The notes: generated by a model from the letters alone, not told the origin. A DNA stretch of 64,000 nt from Thiomonas sp. FB-6 (GCF_000377645.1 NZ_KB898477.1:83240-147239), one strand, 5' to 3'; shown: positions 42,350 to 51,841, numbered from the stretch's first letter. A program made the numbers and translations.

Positions 42350-42388
42350 CAAAAACCAAAGGGTTTGGCGAGATTTCGCCAAACCCTT
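42350..42388 (-). terminator. Rho-independent terminator of tRNA-Lys
   Basis: A perfect 13-bp stem (42376-42388 with 42359-42371) with a four-base loop starts eight bases after the tRNA-Lys 3' end. In the minus-strand transcript it is followed by TTTGGTTTTTG, a T-rich tail. Placement and form fit an intrinsic terminator. Confidence 0.85.
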
Positions 42389-42396
42389 GAATTTGC

Positions 42397-42472
42397 TGGT
42401 GGGTCGTGCGTGACTCGAACACGCGACCAACGGATTAAAAGTCCGCTGCTCTACCGACTGAGCTAACGACCC
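42397..42472 (-). tRNA. tRNA-Lys (anticodon TTT)
   Basis: A 76-base cloverleaf with 7-bp acceptor stem GGGTCGT/ACGACCC, D-arm AGCTCAGTCGGTAGAGC, anticodon loop CTTTTAA, T-loop GTTCGAGTC and an encoded CCA end. The anticodon TTT reads both lysine codons. It is monocistronic, with a strong terminator behind it and tcdA upstream on the same strand. Confidence 0.96.
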
Positions 42473-42484
42473 CGACCGAAACAC

Positions 42485-43321
42485 TCAATCATAGCAAAGT
42501 GCGTTTTGCCTGCCGGAGGCGCGGCGCGCTTCCTGGCTGGCTTCACGCCGCAGGGCCACGGCTTCCACCGCGAAGCCGGCGGCGGCCATGCCGAAGCTGG
42601 CGGTGACCATGACGCTGGAGCCGTAGCCGGCGCAGTTCAGCCCGGCGCCGGGATCGTCGGGCACGGCGCAGGCCTGTTGCAGCAGCGCGGCGCGGGGCTC
42701 GTCGGAGCACACGCAGGGCAGGCCGATGAGGCCCTGGCGCGGGGCCTCGTGCTCGCGGCGCATGCGGTAGCGCAGCTTGGCCAGCAGCGGGTCGCCGCGC
42801 ACGTCGGCCAGGTCCATCAGCCGCACGTGCTGGGCCAGGCGCTTGCCGCCCGCGGCGCCGGAGACGATCAGCGGCAGGCCCGAACGCAGGGCCTGCGCGG
42901 CCATCGCGGCCTTGGCGCGCACCTGGTCGCAGCAGTCGAGCAGCACGTCGGCCCGCGCGGGAAGCAGTTCGGCGAGGTTCTCGGCGCTGAGGAATTCCTC
43001 CACCTCGTGCACCACGCAATCGGGGTTGATGTCGTGCAGGCGCCGGCTCAGCGCGCGCACCTTGGCCTCGCCCAGCGTGGAGCCCAGCGCCTGGGCCTGG
43101 CGGTTGATGTTGGATTCGGCCACGTGGTCGAGGTCGATCAGCGTGAGTTCGCCCACGCCGCTGCGCGCCAGGGCCTCCGCCGCCCAGGAGCCGACGCCGC
43201 CCACGCCAACCACCACCATGTGGGCGGCGCGCAGGCGCTCCAGCGCCGCCTGGCCGTACAGACGGGCGATGCCGCCGAAGCGGCGCTGCGGATCGGGTGC
43301 GTCGGGCCCTTGCACGCTCAC
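42485..43321 (-). CDS. tcdA: tRNA threonylcarbamoyladenosine dehydratase (TcdA/CsdL)
   Basis: A 278-residue E1-like ATP-dependent enzyme that cyclises t6A at position 37 of tRNAs to ct6A. Seen are the nucleotide loop GVGGVGSWAAE, LIDLDHVAESNINRQ, LLDCCDQVRAK for the adenylation site and the C-terminal TcdA-type region with CVCSDEP. Length matches the E. coli protein. The start is a GTG at 43321, which lies within the first copy of a 77-base tandem repeat, so the original start region may have been altered. It stands just upstream of a tRNA gene whose product (tRNA-Lys) is a plausible substrate, since t6A occurs in ANN-decoding tRNAs. Confidence 0.9.
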   Translation of the reverse strand: MSVQGPDAPDPQRRFGGIARLYGQAALERLRAAHMVVVGVGGVGSWAAEALARSGVGELTLIDLDHVAESNINRQAQALGSTLGEAKVRALSRRLHDINPDCVVHEVEEFLSAENLAELLPARADVLLDCCDQVRAKAAMAAQALRSGLPLIVSGAAGGKRLAQHVRLMDLADVRGDPLLAKLRYRMRREHEAPRQGLIGLPCVCSDEPRAALLQQACAVPDDPGAGLNCAGYGSSVMVTASFGMAAAGFAVEAVALRREASQEARRASGRQNALCYD

Positions 43322-43470
43322 TGGACTACCCTCCTCGCTACGCTCGACTCCCCGAGGGAGTGGAGCGCCGCTTCGGAGCGGCCGTGCGCGGCGCTCACTG
43401 GACTGCCCTCCTCGCTACGCTCGACTCCCCGAGGGAGTGGAGCGCCGCTTCGGAGCGGCCGTGCGCGGCG
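43317..43470. repeat. 77-base direct repeat, two tandem copies, between yeeE-like gene and tcdA
   Basis: Two adjacent 77-base copies (43317-43393 and 43394-43470) start with CTCACTGGACT and differ at very few positions (for example TACC against TGCC). Each contains small inverted repeats, such as ACTCCC-CGA-GGGAGT, and GC-rich arms, so each can fold. The block fills the whole gap between the yeeE-like stop and the tcdA start. The compact, foldable, intergenic form resembles dispersed REP- or MITE-like elements; only these two copies are in the window. Confidence 0.92.
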
Positions 43471-43471
43471 C

Positions 43472-44596
43472 TCATGCCTGCCGCTCCAGGCGCCAGGCCT
43501 GGAATTTCACGCCGATCACGCCGCCGGCGATGATGGAGCCCAGCGCCAGCCAGCTGGTGGGCGACAGCGTGGACACCCCGGTGATGCCCTGGCCCACCGT
43601 GCAGCCCATGGCGGTGACCCCGCCGATGCCCATGAGCAGCCCGCCGACGATGTGGTTGGCCGTGTCCTCCAGTCCCGACAGGCCTTCCCAGCGGAAGCGC
43701 CGCGTGGCCAGCGCGTGCAGCGCGGAGCCGGCGATCACGCCGAACACCGAGACGATGCCGATGCTCAGCACGTTGCTGCTGTCGCTGTACAGCAGCAGCC
43801 AGTTCAAGGTGGCCGCCAGCGGCGACACGAAGGTGAAGGATTCGGCGTGGTTGCCGCTGCTGCCGATGTAGGTGGCCTGCAGGGTCTGCGGATCCTCGGC
43901 GACGAAGCCCAGGTGGGCCGACACCCACCACAGCCCCACCACCAGCGCGCCGATGCCCAGGCCGCCCAGCAGCAGGCGCGCGTCGCGGCCTTCGCGCCGG
44001 GCCAGCGCCCAGGCGGCCAGGGCCAGGCCGCCGGCGTTGCCCAGCAGCAGCAGCCAGGCGCGCGCGGACCAGGCGCTGTGGCGCGCCAGCAGCGAGGGCA
44101 GGTCCTGGTGTCCGGCGAACTGCAGGGCCACGCGGTCCAGCAGGTACACCCGCGGCAGCGCGGTGATGCCGCGCAGCGTGGCGTAGGCGCCCACGGCCAG
44201 CATGGTGAACACCACCAGCGCCTTGAGGCTGCCGCTGCCCAGGCGCACCAGGGTCTTGCTGCCGCAGCCGGAGGCCAGCACCATGCCCACGCCGAACAGC
44301 ACTCCGCCGACCAGCGCCGACAGCCAGGTCAGGCTGGGCACCGTGTAGATGCTGGCCGACAGGTCGATCTCCCCGCTGGCGGCCAGCCAGGTGGTACCGA
44401 GCAGCGCCGTGGCGATGGCCAGCGCCCACATGCGCATGCGGGTCCAGTCGCCGAAGTTGACGATATCCGCCACAGAGCCCATGGCGCAGAACTGGGTGCG
44501 GTGCATCACCGCGCCGAACAGCAGGCTGAGCACGAAGGTGCTACCAAGCACCAGGTGGTTCAGGCTGCTCATCGAAGTCGAGGGGTCCGTGGGCAT
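43472..44596 (-). CDS. YeeE/YedE (TsuA-like) family sulfur-compound transporter
   Basis: A 374-residue membrane protein with nine or ten hydrophobic segments. It keeps the cysteine motifs of the thiosulfate transporter group: QFCAMGS, ASGCGSKTL and MGCTVGQG in two structural repeats. Members import thiosulfate or a related sulfur species. ATG at 44596 is used; a second ATG eight codons later (44572) fits just as well. It could be co-transcribed with queC upstream (117-base gap). Its stop codon borders the 77-base repeats. Confidence 0.87.
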   Translation of the reverse strand: MPTDPSTSMSSLNHLVLGSTFVLSLLFGAVMHRTQFCAMGSVADIVNFGDWTRMRMWALAIATALLGTTWLAASGEIDLSASIYTVPSLTWLSALVGGVLFGVGMVLASGCGSKTLVRLGSGSLKALVVFTMLAVGAYATLRGITALPRVYLLDRVALQFAGHQDLPSLLARHSAWSARAWLLLLGNAGGLALAAWALARREGRDARLLLGGLGIGALVVGLWWVSAHLGFVAEDPQTLQATYIGSSGNHAESFTFVSPLAATLNWLLLYSDSSNVLSIGIVSVFGVIAGSALHALATRRFRWEGLSGLEDTANHIVGGLLMGIGGVTAMGCTVGQGITGVSTLSPTSWLALGSIIAGGVIGVKFQAWRLERQA

Positions 44597-44713
44597 GGGC
44601 GATGCGTGGGGCCTTGCGCGGCGGGCCGAGGCCGGGCGGGAAAGGCCGCGATGCGGGGGGATGCCGATTGTCCCACGTGGCGCCGGGGTCCGCGCAAGGG
44701 GGCCCGCGCAAGT

Positions 44714-45427
44714 TCAGCGCGGGTGGTAGCGCGTGGGGTCGTCCACGCCCGCGGCCGCGAAACCGGCGGCGCGGATGCGGCAGGAGTCGCAACGCCCGCA
44801 GGCACGCCCCTGGTCGTCGGCCTGGTAGCAGCTGACGGTGAGCGAGAAATCCACGCCCAGGCGCAGACCCTCGGCGATGATCTCGGCCTTGCTGAGTTCG
44901 ATGATCGGCGCGTGCACGCGCAGGGCCTGGCCTTCCACGCCGGCGCGCGTGGCCAGGTTGGCCAGGCGCTCGAAGGCCTCCACATAGGCGGGGCGGCAGT
45001 CCGGGTAGCCGGAGTAGTCCACGGCATTGGCGCCGTAGAACAGGTCGTGCCCGCCCAGCGCCTCGGCCCACGACAGCGCCAGCGACAGCATCACCGTGTT
45101 GCGCGCGGGCACGTAGGTGCTGGGGATGCCGGCGGAGCTCGCGTCGGTGGGCACCTGCAGTGCCGTGTCGGTGAGCGAGGAGCCGCCGAAGCGCCCGAAG
45201 TCGACTTGCACGATCTCGTGGCGTACGGCGCCCAGGGCCTGGGCCACGCGGCGCGCGGCGTCGAGCTCGGCGCGGTGGCGCTGCCCGTAGTCCAGCGACA
45301 GCGCGTGGCAGGCGTAGCCGGCCTCGCGCGCCAGCGCCAGCACGGTGGCGGAATCCAGGCCCCCGGAGACCAGCACCACGGCCGGCGCGCCGCGCCTGGG
45401 CGCGGCCGGCACCACGGCCCGTCCCAT
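44714..45427 (-). CDS. queC: 7-cyano-7-deazaguanine synthase (QueC)
   Basis: A 237-residue ATP-dependent enzyme converting 7-carboxy-7-deazaguanine to preQ0 in queuosine synthesis. The PP-loop SGGLDS is at residues 21-26, [11 protein letters not shown] is the conserved central motif, and the zinc-binding cysteines are in [18 protein letters not shown]. The start codon shares a base with the cpoB stop (TAATG), so the genes are coupled. The cpoB-queC link is common in proteobacteria. Confidence 0.96.
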   Translation of the reverse strand: MGRAVVPAAPRRGAPAVVLVSGGLDSATVLALAREAGYACHALSLDYGQRHRAELDAARRVAQALGAVRHEIVQVDFGRFGGSSLTDTALQVPTDASSAGIPSTYVPARNTVMLSLALSWAEALGGHDLFYGANAVDYSGYPDCRPAYVEAFERLANLATRAGVEGQALRVHAPIIELSKAEIIAEGLRLGVDFSLTVSCYQADDQGRACGRCDSCRIRAAGFAAAGVDDPTRYHPR

Positions 45428-46206
45428 TACTTCAGCTTCGCCAGCCGGTCGTGCGCGGCGGCGGCGGCTTCCGATTGCGGGTAGTTCTTGATCAGGCGCT
45501 GCAGCGTGACCCGCGCGGTCTTGACCTCGCGCAACTCGAGCTGGCAGTTGGCCAGGCCCAGCATGGCCTCGGGCACGCGCTGGGCGTCGGGCTGCGACTG
45601 GATCAGGTCCTGGAACGCGGCGGCCGCGTCGCGGTAGCGCTGCTGGCCGAACAGCGAGTTGCCCAGCCAGTACTTCGCGTCGCCCTGGTAGGGGCTGGTG
45701 GGGTACTGGGCGATGAAGGCCTGGAACTGCGTGGTGGCGTTGGCGAACTGGCCGCCGCGGAAGGTGCTCAGCGCCTGCTCGAAGGCGGCTTTCTCGGCGG
45801 GCTGCACGTTGTAGTTCTTGCCGCCGATCTGCACCTGCACCGGCTCCAGCGGGGCCAGGCGCTGGCTCAGCGCGCTCTGGCTGGCCTGCATCTTGGCCAG
45901 CGCGGTGTTGAGCTGCTGGGTGTTGGTGTCCTGCTGGCCGCGCAGTTGCGCGATCTCGCTTTGCAGCTGGGTGATCTGGTTGGACAGGTCGAGCAGGGAG
46001 TTGCGCAGCTGCTTGACCTGCGACTGCTGGTCGGCCTGCAGCTGGGCTACCTCCTGGCGCAATTGCAGGATGGCGCGGCGGGCGTCGTTGTCGGCGAACA
46101 GGTCGGCGTGGGCGGCGCCTGTCCAGGCCAGGCCGCCCAGGCCGAGGGCCAGGGCGCCGGCGGCGCGGCGCAGGCGCGCGCCGGATGCGAAGGGCTTGAG
46201 CGTCAT
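45427..46206 (-). CDS. cpoB: Cell division coordinator CpoB (YbgF)
   Basis: A 259-residue periplasmic protein. A signal peptide (about residues 1-34, ending GAAHA) is followed by a Gln-rich trimerising coiled coil (about 40-120) and C-terminal tetratricopeptide repeats (about 140-255). CpoB couples the Tol system with peptidoglycan synthesis during division. It lies 30 bases after pal and overlaps queC by one base. Confidence 0.93.
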   Translation of the reverse strand: MTLKPFASGARLRRAAGALALGLGGLAWTGAAHADLFADNDARRAILQLRQEVAQLQADQQSQVKQLRNSLLDLSNQITQLQSEIAQLRGQQDTNTQQLNTALAKMQASQSALSQRLAPLEPVQVQIGGKNYNVQPAEKAAFEQALSTFRGGQFANATTQFQAFIAQYPTSPYQGDAKYWLGNSLFGQQRYRDAAAAFQDLIQSQPDAQRVPEAMLGLANCQLELREVKTARVTLQRLIKNYPQSEAAAAAHDRLAKLK

Positions 46207-46236
46207 GGCGCGATCTCCGGGGCTGGTGTCAATCGG

Positions 46237-46824
46237 TCAGGGCTGGTAGACGATGTCCACGCGGCGGTTCTCGGCGAAGTCCTGCGGGCTGTCGCCGGTG
46301 GCCTTGGGTTTTTCCTTGCCGAAGCTGATGGCTTCCATCTGGTTCGGTTTCACGCCCAGCAGTTCCAGGCCCTGGCGCACCGCGTCGGCGCGTTTCTGGC
46401 CCAGCGCGAGGTTGTACTCGCGGCTGCCGCGGGCGTCGGTGTTGCCCTGCAACTGCGCGTGCGCGGCGCTGTGCGAGGCCAGGTACTGGGCGTTGCCCTG
46501 CATCGTGGCCTGGTAGCGCGGATCCACGGAATAGCTGTCGTAGGCGAAGTACACGCTGCGCCCGACGTCGGCGGTGGGCCCGGAGTTGGGCCCGCCGGCG
46601 CCCTGGCCCTCGGCGCCGCCGGTCTGCACCGCGGCCACCGAGCTCTGGCCCGCGCCCTGGGCGCTGGCGCCGCCGGCTCCCAGCGCCCCGACAGGGGTGG
46701 CGGTCTGGGCCTGGACCGGGGCCTTGTGGTTGAGGTTGACGTCGGAGGCGCAGCCGCCGAGTGCGAAGGTGGCGGCGGCGGCCAGCGCGGCCAGCCAGGT
46801 GGAGGAGCGCGATACGGTGGTCAT
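46237..46824 (-). CDS. pal: Peptidoglycan-associated lipoprotein Pal
   Basis: A 195-residue outer-membrane lipoprotein. The lipobox LGGC places the acylated cysteine at residue 25. A linker rich in Gly, Ala and Gln (about 30-85) leads to an OmpA-like domain (about 88-195) with the peptidoglycan-binding pattern NTDARGSREYNLALGQKRA and ENRRVDIVY. It anchors the outer membrane to the wall and binds TolB. It sits between tolB and cpoB. Confidence 0.95.
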   Translation of the reverse strand: MTTVSRSSTWLAALAAAATFALGGCASDVNLNHKAPVQAQTATPVGALGAGGASAQGAGQSSVAAVQTGGAEGQGAGGPNSGPTADVGRSVYFAYDSYSVDPRYQATMQGNAQYLASHSAAHAQLQGNTDARGSREYNLALGQKRADAVRQGLELLGVKPNQMEAISFGKEKPKATGDSPQDFAENRRVDIVYQP

Positions 46825-46929
46825 GGAGCGGTTCTGCGGGGAGCTTGCGGTAGCGGGAGCGTACGCCAGGACGCGTCGCGGCCCGGCGCGATGGAGCCTC
46901 GGGGGCGCCGAGGTGCGGCGCCCCGGCTG

Positions 46930-48255
46930 TCAGGCCGGCGTGGTCCACGGACCCCAGGAGGGTTCGCGCACGTCCTCGCCGCGGGCCGCCAGCGTGGTGC
47001 GCACGCTGCCGTCCACGGACACCGTGCGCAGCACCTGCGCGCCGCCCTCGCGGGCCGCGTACACCAGGATCTGGCCGTTGGGCGCGAAACTGGGATGCCC
47101 GTCGTCGGGGCCGTCGCCCAGCGCGCGGGTGCTGCCGCCTTGCAGGTCCTGCAGCCACAGCTGGTAGTCGTTGCCCTGGCGCGAGACGAAGGCCAGGGAC
47201 TTGCCGTCCGGGCTGATCGCCGGGCTGACGTTGTAGGTGCCGGCGAAGGTGATGCGCCGGACGTTCGAGCCGTCGAGGCCGGCCTGGTAGATCTGCGGCG
47301 AGCCGTCGCGGTCGCTGACGAAGTACAGGCTCTTGCCGTCGGGCGCGAACACCGGCTCGGTGGCGATGCTGCTGGCGCGGATCACCGGACGGGCCGCCCC
47401 GCCGCCCACGGGCACCGTGAAGATCTGCGAGGCCGCGCCCATGGTCAGCACCACGGCCAGCGTGCGTCCGTCGGGCGAGAAAGCCGGGGCGCTGTTGCTG
47501 CCGCGGAAATTGGCCACCGCGCGGCGCCCGCCTGTGCGAACGTTCTGCACGAACACCACGGGCTTGCCGGTCTCGAAGGACACGTAGGCCAGGTTGGCGC
47601 CGTCGGGGGCCCAGGCGGGCGACATCAGCGGCTCGCGGCTGTGCAGCGCGGCCAGCGGGTTGTAGCCGTCGCTGTCGGCGACCAGCAGCGTGAAATTGTT
47701 GCGCCCGCTCTTGCCGACGAAAGCGATGCGCGTGGCGAACACCCCGCGCTGGCCGGTGAGTTTCTGGTAGATGAAATCGGCGATGCGGTGCGCGGCCAGG
47801 CGCAGGTCGCCGGTGAGCACGCGCAGCGCCAGGCCGCCCAGGTCGCGCTGGCCCACCGCGTCCCACAGGCGGAAGCGGATCTGCCAGGTCTGCGGGCCGG
47901 CCGGCTCGACGCTGCCGCCGCCGGCCGCCTCGAGCTGTTCGGAGCGCCACTGGGCGTAGGCGGGCGGGCCGGCGTCGCCGAGCGTGGGCGAGGAGGCCGC
48001 CGGGGTCACGCGGAACTGGCCGCTGCGCATGAGGTCGGCGCGGATGATGTCGGCCAGCGGTTGCGGGCAGGCGGACTGTCCGGCGAAGGTGTCGATCAGC
48101 ACGGGGATCTGGCGCGCGCCGATGCCGGAGACGTCCACGCGGAACTGCGCGCGGGCCAGCAGGGGTTCGGCGGCCAGGCCGAGGGCGCCGGCGAGGCGCA
48201 GGCCGCGGGCCGCTGCGGGCAGGGCCGTACCGAGTACAAAGCGTCGTCGTTGCAT
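46930..48255 (-). CDS. tolB: Tol-Pal system protein TolB
   Basis: A 441-residue periplasmic protein with an N-terminal alpha/beta domain (about residues 35-165) and a six-bladed beta-propeller (about 170-440) built from repeated FSPDGRTLA, FAPDGKSLYF and ISPDGKSLAFVS segments that binds Pal. The signal sequence carries RRRFVLG before a hydrophobic stretch and may use the Tat route. The ATG at 48255 is chosen because it begins this signal. A 50-base gap separates it from the glycosyltransferase gene upstream; tolQ, tolR and tolA lie about 10 kb away. Confidence 0.95.
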   Translation of the reverse strand: MQRRRFVLGTALPAAARGLRLAGALGLAAEPLLARAQFRVDVSGIGARQIPVLIDTFAGQSACPQPLADIIRADLMRSGQFRVTPAASSPTLGDAGPPAYAQWRSEQLEAAGGGSVEPAGPQTWQIRFRLWDAVGQRDLGGLALRVLTGDLRLAAHRIADFIYQKLTGQRGVFATRIAFVGKSGRNNFTLLVADSDGYNPLAALHSREPLMSPAWAPDGANLAYVSFETGKPVVFVQNVRTGGRRAVANFRGSNSAPAFSPDGRTLAVVLTMGAASQIFTVPVGGGAARPVIRASSIATEPVFAPDGKSLYFVSDRDGSPQIYQAGLDGSNVRRITFAGTYNVSPAISPDGKSLAFVSRQGNDYQLWLQDLQGGSTRALGDGPDDGHPSFAPNGQILVYAAREGGAQVLRTVSVDGSVRTTLAARGEDVREPSWGPWTTPA

Positions 48256-48304
48256 GGGGTTCCTGGCAGGCTGGCAGCCGGGCAAGAGGCTGCAGCGCGG
48301 AATT

Positions 48305-49195
48305 CTAGGCCCTGGGCGCGCGCGCCGGGGCGACTGGCGCCGGCCCTTCGCGCAACACACTGCAATGGCGTTCGAGTCCGGGCAGGCGGGGGTTGCTCAG
48401 GCCGTGCTCGGCGCGCACGATCTGGCCGCGCATGCGCGCGCGCACCTTGTCCAGGTTGCGGCTCTCCTGCGCGCGCGCGGCCTGGCGGTGCCACAGGTGC
48501 AGCACCTCGGTGGCCCAGAAGCCGTCCACGCGGGCGCAGCCGTGGTGCTGCAGGCGCAGCACGAAGTCGGCGTCCTCGTGGCCCCAGCCGTCGAAGCTCT
48601 CGTCGAAGCCGTCGATGGCCTCGAAGTCGCTGCGCCACACACCCATGTTGCAACTGCGGATGCCTTTCCAGCGGAAGCCGGGACGGGCGCGGCGCAGCGC
48701 GGCCGGCCAGCGCAGGAACAGGCCCAGCCACTTGTTGCAGCCGCCGCGCAGGCGCTGGCCCAGCCACCAGCTCCAGGGCCTGCGCGCCAGATCCAGGCCC
48801 TGCGCCAGCGCGCTTCGGGTGAGGCCTTGCGACAGCAGCACGCGGCTGCCGTTGAGCAGGCAGCCCGGACGCGCCAGCGCGCGGTGGCGCGCCACGAAAT
48901 CAGGCCGCGGCACGCAGTCGCCGTCGAGCAGCACCAGGTAGTCGCCGCGCGCCTGGCGCGCGCCCCAGTTGCGCGCCGCGGCCGCGGTGAAGCCGACGTC
49001 GCCCTGCCAGGCATGCACCAGGCGGTAGGGCAGGGCGGGCGCCAGCGCGCGCAGCGCGGCCACGTGCTCCTCGCGTGAACCGTCGTCGGCCACGATCACC
49101 TCGAAGCCGCGGTCGGTCTGCAGCGCCAGCGCGCGCAGCACGGCCAGCAGGGCGTCGCTGCGGTTGTAGCTGAGCACGACCAGGCTGATCAGCAT
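48305..49195 (-). CDS. Glycosyltransferase family 2 protein (with C-terminal galactosyltransferase-type domain)
   Basis: A 296-residue GT-A fold enzyme. The N terminus has SLVVLSYNRSDALLAVLRAL, the nucleotide-binding pair VADDGS, then LVLLDGDCVPR for the metal-binding DxD. The segment SCNMGVWRSDFEAIDGFDESFDGWGHEDADFVLRL is the galactosyltransferase-type C-terminal motif. It acts on the cytoplasmic side, probably in LPS or surface glycan synthesis given the neighbouring GT2 and msbA. Its start overlaps the upstream GT2 gene by seven bases. Confidence 0.87.
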   Translation of the reverse strand: MLISLVVLSYNRSDALLAVLRALALQTDRGFEVIVADDGSREEHVAALRALAPALPYRLVHAWQGDVGFTAAAARNWGARQARGDYLVLLDGDCVPRPDFVARHRALARPGCLLNGSRVLLSQGLTRSALAQGLDLARRPWSWWLGQRLRGGCNKWLGLFLRWPAALRRARPGFRWKGIRSCNMGVWRSDFEAIDGFDESFDGWGHEDADFVLRLQHHGCARVDGFWATEVLHLWHRQAARAQESRNLDKVRARMRGQIVRAEHGLSNPRLPGLERHCSVLREGPAPVAPARAPRA

Positions 49196-49968
49196 GCCGG
49201 CTCGCGCTGCAGCAGCCACAGCTTGATGTAGCGGTAGTAGGCGCCGTGGGCGTTGGACAGCGCCAGCACCAGGCCCAGGCGCCCGTCCAGGAAACCGCGC
49301 TTGAACACGTAGCCGCGCAGGAAGGTCCAGGCGCCGTGGCCCAGCGCGCCCAGCACGCCGCTGCGGCGCCCGCGCGCGTGCATGGCCCGCGCACCGGCGC
49401 TGGAATAGGCGTCGAGCTTGGCCAGCACCTGGTGCATGTCGCGGAAGGAGTGGTGCAGCAGCCGGGCGTGCAGGCGTCCGCGCGGGCCGTCGACCAGCAG
49501 GCGCTCGTGCACCAGGTCGTCGCTGAAGCGGGCGCTGCCGCGCCGGAACAGGCGCAGCACGTCGTCGGGGTACCAGTCGCCGTGGCGCATGAACTGGCCG
49601 CAGTAGCTCGACAGCCGGGGCATGGCGAAGGCCGTGGGAGCCCCCGGCGCGCGCACCGCTTCGCGGATCTCGTGCGCGAGCTCCGGGCTGACGCGCTCGT
49701 CGGCGTCGATGGACAGCACCCAGTCGCAGCCGGCCAGGGCCAGCGCGCGGTTCTTCTGCGGCCCGAAACCCGGCCAGTCGGGGGTGATGTGCACCCGCGC
49801 ACCGGCCGCGCGCGCCAGCTCGGGCGTGGCGTCGGTGCTGCCGCTGTCGAGCACGACGATCTCGTCGCACCAGGCGAGCGACTCCAGGCAGGCGGGCAGG
49901 TTGGCCGCCTCGTCGCGGGTGATGATCACGGCCGACACCGTGGGGCCAGCGCTGGGGCGGTTGGGCAT
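49189..49968 (-). CDS. LPS-core-type glycosyltransferase family 2 (WaaE/KdtX-like)
   Basis: A 259-residue glycosyltransferase: SAVIITRDEAANLPACLESL, VVLDSGSTDAT and WVLSIDADERVSPEL (DxD) are typical of WaaE/KdtX enzymes that add a sugar to the LPS inner core. The later HGDWYPDDVLRLFRRG and hydrophobic C-terminal segment fit. It is divergent from msbA and overlaps the downstream glycosyltransferase, so the pair forms a small LPS operon that leads into tolB. Confidence 0.86.
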   Translation of the reverse strand: MPNRPSAGPTVSAVIITRDEAANLPACLESLAWCDEIVVLDSGSTDATPELARAAGARVHITPDWPGFGPQKNRALALAGCDWVLSIDADERVSPELAHEIREAVRAPGAPTAFAMPRLSSYCGQFMRHGDWYPDDVLRLFRRGSARFSDDLVHERLLVDGPRGRLHARLLHHSFRDMHQVLAKLDAYSSAGARAMHARGRRSGVLGALGHGAWTFLRGYVFKRGFLDGRLGLVLALSNAHGAYYRYIKLWLLQREPAC

Positions 49969-50041
49969 GGCGGGCAACGGGCGCAGGGGCCTATGGTAGA
50001 AAGAGGGATTCGGATCCGACGCGCATTCTCGCTCTTTCTCC

Positions 50042-51841
50042 ATGGCATCCCCTCCCTCCGGCGCGGCCCCGGCCAGTTCGTCCACCGACGGCATGGCCTT
50101 GCTGCGCCGGCTGTTCGGCGCCGACCCGCGCAACCGCGTGGCCGCGCTGCTCATCGTGGTGTGCGCGGCCGTCGTCGCCGCCACCGAGCCGGCGTTGCCG
50201 GCGCTGATCAAGCATGTGCTGGACGTGGGCTTCACGCCGCGGCGGGATTTCTCGCTGTGGATGGTGCCGGCCGTGCTGCTGGGCCTGTTCTCGGTGCGCG
50301 GCCTGGCCTGGCTGGCCTCGCAGTTCCTCACCCAGTGGATGACCCAGAACGTGCTGGCACGGGTGCGCACGCTGGTGTATGCGCAGATCCTGCACGCCGA
50401 GCTCGGCGCCCTGCGCAAGGAAAGCGCCAGCAGCCTGATCGGCGCCGCCGTGTATGAGGCGCAGCTGGCGCTGGGCATGATCTTCCCCGGGCTGCTCACC
50501 CTCACCCGCGACACGCTGACCCTGGTGGCGCTGTTCGGCTACCTGCTGTGGCTGAACTGGAGCCTGACCCTGATCACGCTGGCCATCCTGCTGCCGCTGA
50601 TCGTGGCCATGCGTTTCATCAGCCGCCGCGCCAAGCGCCTGAACGCGCAGATGCAGCGCGCCGCCGAGACCACCTCCTACGCGCTGGAGGAGGGCATGCT
50701 GGCGGCGCCGGTGATCCGCGTGCACAACGCGCAGGACGGCTTCGCGTCGCGCTTCGAGGCGCTGAACCAGAACCTGCGGCGGGTCACCGTGAAGGCCATG
50801 GTGTCGGGCTCGTCCACCACGCCGGTGTCGCAGTGGCTGTCGGCGCTGGCGGTGTCGCTGGTCATGGTCTACGCGTTGCGCCAGAGCGACGTGGCGGGCT
50901 ACCACAGCGTGGGCGGCTTCGTGTCCTTCATCACGTCCATGCTGATGACCCTGTCGCCGCTGCGCCGGGTGGCCGACATCGTGCAGCCGATGATGCGCGC
51001 GCTGAGCTCGCTGGAGCGCCTGCACGGCATCGTCGAGGCTCCGCGCGAGGCCGACCCGGGGCGCCACCAGGCCGCGCGGGCGCGCGGCGAGCTGGCTTTC
51101 GAGCACGTGGGGGTGCGCCTGCCCGGCGTGGACCGCCCGGTGCTGGACGACGTGGACCTGCGCGTGCGCGCCGGCGAGAGCCTGGCGCTGGTGGGCCCCT
51201 CGGGTGCCGGCAAGACCACGCTGATGCGCCTGGTGCCGCGTCTGCTGGAGCCCACGGACGGAGAGTTGCGCCTGGACGGCGTCGCGCTGCGCGACTGGGG
51301 CCTGCGCAGCCTGCGCGAGCAGATCGCGCTGGTCAGCCAGGATGTGGTGCTGCTCAACGACAGCGTGGCCGTCAACGTGAGCTTCGGCGAGCCGGTGGAC
51401 GAGAAGCGCGCCTGGGCGGCGCTGGAAGCCGCGGCGCTGGCGGACTTCGTGCGCGAGCTGCCGGGCGGGCTGAGCGCTCCGGTCGGGCACAACGGCTCGC
51501 AGCTGTCGGGGGGCCAGCGCCAGCGCCTGTCCATCGCGCGCGCGCTGTACCGCGACGCGCCGGTGCTGATCCTGGACGAAGCCACCAGCGCGCTGGACGC
51601 CGAGAGCGAGCGCCTGGTGCAGCAGGCGGTGGACCGGCTGATGGCCGGGCGCACCACCATCGTCATCGCCCACCGCCTGGCCACCATTGCGCATTGCGAC
51701 CGCATCGCGGTGCTCGACCAGGGCCGCCTGGTGGAACTGGGCACCCAGGCCGAACTGCTCGCGCGCGGCGGCCTGTACGCGCAACTGCACCGCATGCAGT
51801 TCGCGTCGGCCGCGCCCGGGGCGCTTCCCGAGGGAGCCTGA
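50042..51841 (+). CDS. msbA: Lipid A export ABC transporter, MsbA family
   Basis: A 599-residue half-transporter with six membrane helices (about residues 33-305) fused to an ATPase domain (about 355-590). Walker A is GPSGAGKTT, the signature is LSGGQRQRLS, Walker B is VLILDEAT and the H loop is IAHRLAT. As a homodimer it flips lipid A-core across the inner membrane. The adjacent divergent LPS glycosyltransferases support this role over a drug exporter. The 73-base intergenic region must carry both promoters. Confidence 0.9.
   Translation: MASPPSGAAPASSSTDGMALLRRLFGADPRNRVAALLIVVCAAVVAATEPALPALIKHVLDVGFTPRRDFSLWMVPAVLLGLFSVRGLAWLASQFLTQWMTQNVLARVRTLVYAQILHAELGALRKESASSLIGAAVYEAQLALGMIFPGLLTLTRDTLTLVALFGYLLWLNWSLTLITLAILLPLIVAMRFISRRAKRLNAQMQRAAETTSYALEEGMLAAPVIRVHNAQDGFASRFEALNQNLRRVTVKAMVSGSSTTPVSQWLSALAVSLVMVYALRQSDVAGYHSVGGFVSFITSMLMTLSPLRRVADIVQPMMRALSSLERLHGIVEAPREADPGRHQAARARGELAFEHVGVRLPGVDRPVLDDVDLRVRAGESLALVGPSGAGKTTLMRLVPRLLEPTDGELRLDGVALRDWGLRSLREQIALVSQDVVLLNDSVAVNVSFGEPVDEKRAWAALEAAALADFVRELPGGLSAPVGHNGSQLSGGQRQRLSIARALYRDAPVLILDEATSALDAESERLVQQAVDRLMAGRTTIVIAHRLATIAHCDRIAVLDQGRLVELGTQAELLARGGLYAQLHRMQFASAAPGALPEGA

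Noticed and set aside
43317..43470. 77-base repeats considered as a CRISPR array or an attachment site
   Set aside because: Only two adjacent copies with no spacer between them and no integrase or tRNA at the junction.
48160..48255. Twin-arginine-like signal of TolB as an oddity
   Set aside because: RRRFVLG-type signals are plausible for TolB in this group as far as I recall, so it is noted in the annotation but not treated as a finding.
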